Below, one piece after another: positions 60,330 to 64,000 of a stretch of 64,000 nucleotides of DNA. A model generated the notes under the pieces. That model had not been told where the DNA came from. It made no database searches and was given only the letters and a program-made list of their open reading frames with translations. Numbering within the stretch: the stretch's first letter is position 1; every line of letters starts with the position of its first letter. The stretch comes from Fidelibacterota bacterium SCGC AAA298-D23 (GTDB taxonomy: Bacteria; Fidelibacterota; Marinisomatia; Marinisomatales; Marinisomataceae): positions 84,156 through 148,155 of the forward strand of contig AQSI01000002.1 in NCBI GenBank assembly GCA_000402655.1, in the 5' to 3' direction. The position numbers were made by a program, and so were the translations under genes.

Positions 60330-61315
60330 CTCAGTTCTAAATAATCTTTAACATCAGATAATACGCTCTTCATAAGTTTATCATCTGTTTCAAGTAAAGT
60401 TTTAACCTTTTCACGTCCTTGAGCAATCTTTTCACCTTTGTAAGAGAACCAGGATCCCATTTTTTCAACAACGCCTCCCTGTAAAGCTAAATCAAGTAAA
60501 TCTCCAGCATATGAAATTCCTTTACCGTACATGATATCAAATTCTGTCATTTTAAAAGGTGGAGCTACTTTATTCTTTACAACTTTTACTCTGGTTCTAT
60601 TTCCAGTCATATCAGTTCCTTCTTTAATAGCAGCTATTCTTCTAATATCCAATCTTACTGATGAATAAAATTTTAATGCTCTTCCTCCTGGAGTAGTTTC
60701 TGGACTACCAAACATTACACCAATTTTTTCTCTAATTTGATTAATAAAAACTACACATGTTCTGGATTTATTTATTGGACCAGAAAGCTTTCTGAGAGCT
60801 TGTGACATCAACCTTGCCTGCAAACCAACGGTAACATCACCAATTTGTCCATCAAGCTCAGCTTTTGGCACTAATGCTGCTACAGAGTCAATAACAATAA
60901 CATCCAAGGCAGCTGTTTCTAACAACTTTTGAAGAATATCGAGTGCTTGCTCTCCAGAATCTGGCTGAGAAACCAATAAGTCTTCAGCATTACATCCAAG
61001 ATTTTTTGCATATTCAGGATCTAATGCATTTTCTGCATCAATGAATGCTGCTTTTCCACCATTTTTTTGACATTCAGCAACAATGTGTAAAGCCAGAGTA
61101 GTTTTTCCAGAAGATTCAGGACCAAATACTTCAATAATTCTTCCTTTTGGTACACCACCAACACCTAGAGCCATGTCTAATGAAAGACACCCAGTTGAAA
61201 TTGCTTCAACATCAAGAGTAGCGGTTCCACCCAATCTCATGATAGAGCCATCTCCATACTCTTTATTAATATCTAATTGAACTGCTTCTAACGCTTTATC
61301 TACATTTTTTGCCAT
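60326..61315 (-). CDS. recA: Recombinase RecA
   Basis: Catalyses strand exchange and activates LexA-type self-cleavage. The 329 residues have Walker [18 protein letters not shown] (about 63-79), Walker [16 protein letters not shown] (about 137-151), loop regions [14 protein letters not shown] and [22 protein letters not shown], and a short acidic C-terminus. A Shine-Dalgarno AAAGGAAAG precedes the ATG. It follows cinA by 19 nt, the order found in many bacteria. No LexA box-like dyad is evident in the short spacer. Confidence 0.98.
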   Translation of the reverse strand: MAKNVDKALEAVQLDINKEYGDGSIMRLGGTATLDVEAISTGCLSLDMALGVGGVPKGRIIEVFGPESSGKTTLALHIVAECQKNGGKAAFIDAENALDPEYAKNLGCNAEDLLVSQPDSGEQALDILQKLLETAALDVIVIDSVAALVPKAELDGQIGDVTVGLQARLMSQALRKLSGPINKSRTCVVFINQIREKIGVMFGSPETTPGGRALKFYSSVRLDIRRIAAIKEGTDMTGNRTRVKVVKNKVAPPFKMTEFDIMYGKGISYAGDLLDLALQGGVVEKMGSWFSYKGEKIAQGREKVKTLLETDDKLMKSVLSDVKDYLELS

Positions 61316-61334
61316 TATGACTTTCCTTTGATTT

Positions 61335-62615
61335 TTATGAATTTCTTAAAATTTTTCGTATTTCATTAAGACACAAGGTAACAGTTAATTCACGATTTGT
61401 GATTCTGTCAGGTGTTAAATTATACTTCTTAATATATAAATTATTTTTGTAAAATATTCCAACAAATACTAATCCAACTGGTTTTTTTTCTGTCCCACCA
61501 TCTGGGCCAGCTATTCCCGTAATTCCAATTCCCAAATCAGTATTATTTTTTTGAGCAATATTTTTTGCTAAAGATTTTGCAACTTCCTCGCTTACAGCGC
61601 CATACCTTTCAATCAAATCCTTATCGATGCCGATGTCATTAATTTTTAACTCATTACTATAACAAACACTTCCACCTTTAAAATACTGTGAGCTTCCAGG
61701 CACATCTGTTAATCTTGAAGCTAGTAAACCTGAAGTACATGACTCAGCCGTACTTATTGTAAGATTATTTTTAATAAGAAGATCTGCTATTACTTGCTCT
61801 AACTTATCGTTATCATAACCATAGACATATTTTTTTATCCTTGGAACTATCTCATTAATTAAATCTTCAACCAATTGATTATTTGACGATGTTAAACGTA
61901 TATCAACTCCTAACATTCTGTGAGGTAAGAACGCAATATCACATTTTTCATTATTAGCATTGATTATATCAGTAATCTTTTCTTGAAGAATGGACTCGGG
62001 AACTCCTGTAGTTCTAATGCTTTTACAAACAACCTTATTTTTTAAGGATTTTTCAATTTCCGGCAAAACATAATTTGTAAACATGGATTTCATTTCTTTA
62101 GGAACTCCAGGAAGTGCGAAAAAATTAACCTTATTTTTACTACCTTTTATTAAACCCTTAACACTTTTTAAAACTGATTGATGTTTTTTTGTATAATGCA
62201 ACCCTCTTGCAGTACCAACTAAGTTTGGAATCATTATTCCTCTTTTTGATTTGTATGCCTGATTTTTATTGAGATTTGGCATTTTGAAGTTTAATCTTTT
62301 AAATCTTTCAGACAAAATGTCCCAATATTCCTTATCAAATTCATGTGAATCGTCAAAGTATTCAAGAAATGAAGAAACTGTAATATCATCAACAGTTGGT
62401 CCAAGACCTCCTGTAACAATAATTTGATCACACTCCCATTCACTATATTGATTTTCTAACGTATCATAAATAACACCTAAATCATCTGGTATAGTATGAT
62501 GGATATTAACTTTAATTCCTGAAGAAAGTAATTGTTGCCCTATCCAAGCAGCATTACGATCTAAAGTAAAGCCACTTAATAGCTCATTTCCAATTGTTAT
62601 AATTCCAACATTCAT
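61335..62615 (-). CDS. cinA: CinA family protein (nicotinamide-nucleotide amidohydrolase)
   Basis: A two-domain protein of 426 residues. The N-terminal MoCF/COG1058 domain has [20 protein letters not shown] and the [12 protein letters not shown] motif, and acts on ADP-ribose-type pyrophosphates in characterised members. The C-terminal amidase domain (from about 265) has [24 protein letters not shown] and the [23 protein letters not shown] signature, and deamidates NMN in pyridine-nucleotide recycling. It overlaps pgpA by 4 bp and precedes recA. Confidence 0.95.
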   Translation of the reverse strand: MNVGIITIGNELLSGFTLDRNAAWIGQQLLSSGIKVNIHHTIPDDLGVIYDTLENQYSEWECDQIIVTGGLGPTVDDITVSSFLEYFDDSHEFDKEYWDILSERFKRLNFKMPNLNKNQAYKSKRGIMIPNLVGTARGLHYTKKHQSVLKSVKGLIKGSKNKVNFFALPGVPKEMKSMFTNYVLPEIEKSLKNKVVCKSIRTTGVPESILQEKITDIINANNEKCDIAFLPHRMLGVDIRLTSSNNQLVEDLINEIVPRIKKYVYGYDNDKLEQVIADLLIKNNLTISTAESCTSGLLASRLTDVPGSSQYFKGGSVCYSNELKINDIGIDKDLIERYGAVSEEVAKSLAKNIAQKNNTDLGIGITGIAGPDGGTEKKPVGLVFVGIFYKNNLYIKKYNLTPDRITNRELTVTLCLNEIRKILRNS

Positions 62616-63136
62616 TGCATTACATATAAGTTAACACTTAAAAAAAATATTACAACAATTATGGACAAAATTGCTGCCATAATATCATCACCTACAACCC
62701 TTATGTATGCTTTTTCCTGTTGATTATTTTCAATCCATCCGACTGGACCAATTTTAGAAATATCAAAAAATCTAAAGAAAATAAATGTTAGTATGAAAAG
62801 CTCTCCTACAGCAGATATTGATTCTATAAAATCAAATGAAAATTGATCAAATATTCTTGTGAAAATATAGACTCCAGAAATAGCAATACCCATTCCTATA
62901 ACTTCATCTAAAACATATTCTTTAGGATCTTCTGAATCAAAGAGTGCAGTTAGCTTTCTGTAGGCATTTGGACCAATGATTAAAGACAAAAAAGCTATAA
63001 ATGAGGCCGTTTCTGCGCTTTGTTCATACAATGCAATAATTAATACAAAAAGGGAAGCCCAAGTGCCTCCTCCTGGAATTTTTCCGATGCCAAACAATGT
63101 GGCAAGCTGAACATTAAACCCTTTACTTAAATCCAT
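62612..63136 (-). CDS. pgpA: Phosphatidylglycerophosphatase A
   Basis: Dephosphorylates phosphatidylglycerophosphate to phosphatidylglycerol, the step after PgsA. I start it at ATG 63136 (174 residues), giving the family opening LATLFGIGKIPGGGTWASL; the longer frame adds residues unlike the family. The motif DPKEYVLDEVIGMGIA (about 80-95) holds the conserved acids. Hydrophobic segments mark an inner-membrane protein. It overlaps pgsA by 14 bp and cinA by 4 bp, so two consecutive pathway steps are encoded together. Confidence 0.92.
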   Translation of the reverse strand: MDLSKGFNVQLATLFGIGKIPGGGTWASLFVLIIALYEQSAETASFIAFLSLIIGPNAYRKLTALFDSEDPKEYVLDEVIGMGIAISGVYIFTRIFDQFSFDFIESISAVGELFILTFIFFRFFDISKIGPVGWIENNQQEKAYIRVVGDDIMAAILSIIVVIFFLSVNLYVMQ

Positions 63137-63629
63137 TTTTAACAAAATAATGAATTCCAGTTGCAGCAGCATAAATTGCATTAATATTTACTATAAAATC
63201 AACCACAGCTTGTGATGGATTTACAAGCAATATTATTAAAACCATGCCATGCTGAAATACTGTTTTTAACTTTCCAAATTTTGATGTTTCAAGCGGTTTA
63301 TTTTTCGCAATCAAATAGTTTCTATATATCGTTATAATAATATCTCTACCTATAATAATTATAAAGGGCAAAAACTGTATTATATCTAAAAACAATAATG
63401 CTGATAATACTCCTATCATTAAAACTTTATCAGCCAGTGGGTCCATATAATTACCATGACCTGAAACCAAATCATACCTTCTAGCAATTTTACCATCAGC
63501 TAAATCACTAAAACTGCAATATGCAAATATTATACCAGCATAGATAAAGTTATCATTTAAAAGATAATAAATAATTAGTGGGGTGAGAAGAATTCTTGAA
63601 TAAGTAAGAAAATTTAGAAAAAATTTCAA
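63123..63629 (-). CDS. pgsA: CDP-diacylglycerol--glycerol-3-phosphate phosphatidyltransferase
   Basis: Makes phosphatidylglycerophosphate at the inner membrane. The 168 residues carry the CDP-alcohol phosphotransferase signature in full: SDLADGKIARRYDLVSGHG then NYMDPLADKVLM (about 41-72), i.e. D-x2-D-G-x2-A-R-x8-G-x3-D-x3-D. Several transmembrane helices surround it. Its start overlaps the recR stop by 4 bp, and pgpA follows with overlap. Confidence 0.94.
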   Translation of the reverse strand: MKFFLNFLTYSRILLTPLIIYYLLNDNFIYAGIIFAYCSFSDLADGKIARRYDLVSGHGNYMDPLADKVLMIGVLSALLFLDIIQFLPFIIIIGRDIIITIYRNYLIAKNKPLETSKFGKLKTVFQHGMVLIILLVNPSQAVVDFIVNINAIYAAATGIHYFVKNGFK

Positions 63630-64000
63630 CTTAGTTTAACCCTTCCTGAGATAGCTGAAGAAATAGTTTTGTCATCTATATATTCCAAATTACTTCCAAC
63701 TGGTAAACCAACAGCAAGCCGTGATATTTCAACATTTTTATCTTTTAAAATTTTTTCGAGATAAAGCGCAGTGGCATTTCCAGAAGTACTAGGATTGGTT
63801 GCAATAATGACTTCTTTTAATTCTGAATTAATTCTTTTTAAAAGTTTGTCAAAAGATAGATCTGATGGACCAATACCATCTAATGGAGAAATAGCTCCAC
63901 CAAGAACATGATATAATCCATCAAAACTATTGGTGTTTTCAATTTTAATAACATCTTCCATATTTTCAACAACACATAAAATTTCTGAATTTCTACTATC
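63626..64000 (-). CDS. recR: Recombination mediator RecR, C-terminal part (cut by window edge)
   Basis: RecR works with RecO (and RecF) to load RecA at gaps. The frame is open to the last base, so 125 C-terminal residues are visible and the start lies beyond the window; an ATG at 63961 is internal. The visible Toprim domain has SEILCVVENMEDVIKIENT, YHVLGGAISPLDGIGPSDL, and VIIATNPSTSGNATALYLE, ending in ISRLAVGLPVGSNLEYIDD. The N-terminal zinc finger is not in view. It starts the recR-pgsA-pgpA-cinA-recA run. Confidence 0.95.
   Translation of the reverse strand, partial: DSRNSEILCVVENMEDVIKIENTNSFDGLYHVLGGAISPLDGIGPSDLSFDKLLKRINSELKEVIIATNPSTSGNATALYLEKILKDKNVEISRLAVGLPVGSNLEYIDDKTISSAISGRVKLS

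Overview
The window reads as an AT-rich chromosome segment of a Gram-negative marine-type bacterium in the Fibrobacteres-Chlorobi-Bacteroidetes neighbourhood, most like Candidatus Marinimicrobia (SAR406). That placement is inference. It rests on strong A+T bias, a TonB-dependent receptor and a DUF5916 outer-membrane protein, export signals ending in FSQ or FTQ (genes at 1139, 3879 and 52804), and the mix of housekeeping clusters. No rRNA gene is present to settle it.

Layout. 1-4.5 kb: end of a TonB-dependent receptor, then a DUF5916 protein and two small exported proteins. 4.5-12.1 kb: a translation and division cluster thrS-infC-rpmI-rplT-pheS-pheT-zapA-folD, with infC starting at an ATT codon. 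12.1-17.6 kb: a DUF885 peptidase-like lipoprotein, cutA, an anchored metallo-beta-lactamase-fold hydrolase, a nitroreductase, an unknown protein and rmuC. 17.6-19.4 kb: a redox cassette (HxlR regulator divergent from two CDGSH proteins, DoxX and an exported glutaredoxin). 19.4-21.7 kb: two related unknown proteins flanking a small membrane protein and an epimerase-like reductase.

21.8-36.2 kb is accessory DNA that looks like a defence island. It opens with a riboswitch-like RNA ending in a terminator, followed by small CxxC proteins, a 35-bp tandem repeat with nested dyads, and two paralogous small proteins. Next come a three-gene set with a superfamily 1 helicase, a GIY-YIG nuclease-like protein overlapping a Dam-type adenine methylase, and a five-gene minus-strand operon in which every stop touches the next start. 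That operon encodes a BglII-like endonuclease, a PLD-nuclease/superfamily 2 helicase fusion, a 66-residue protein, a DndD-like ATPase and a 149-residue protein. It is divergent by 24 bp from a cytosine-5 methyltransferase. The five-gene operon is my best candidate for an undescribed system: it looks like a restriction-modification pair fused to a helicase/SMC-ATPase effector module. No integrase, transposase or tRNA junction is visible at its edges.

36.2-64 kb is housekeeping: leuS, msrA, a MerR regulator, a long minus-strand operon nusA-infB-rbfA-truB-ribF-rpsO-pnp-ald, trhO, a PqqB-like hydrolase, an acyl-CoA synthetase, tRNA-Leu(CAA), rnhB-lepB, a Na+/alanine symporter, an inositol-phosphatase family gene, and recR-pgsA-pgpA-cinA-recA running off the right edge.

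Initiation is mixed. Many genes have clear Shine-Dalgarno sites. Several (1139, 34913, 34938, 36211, 40987) instead have a -10-like hexamer only 7-10 nt before the ATG, which suggests leaderless or nearly leaderless transcripts.
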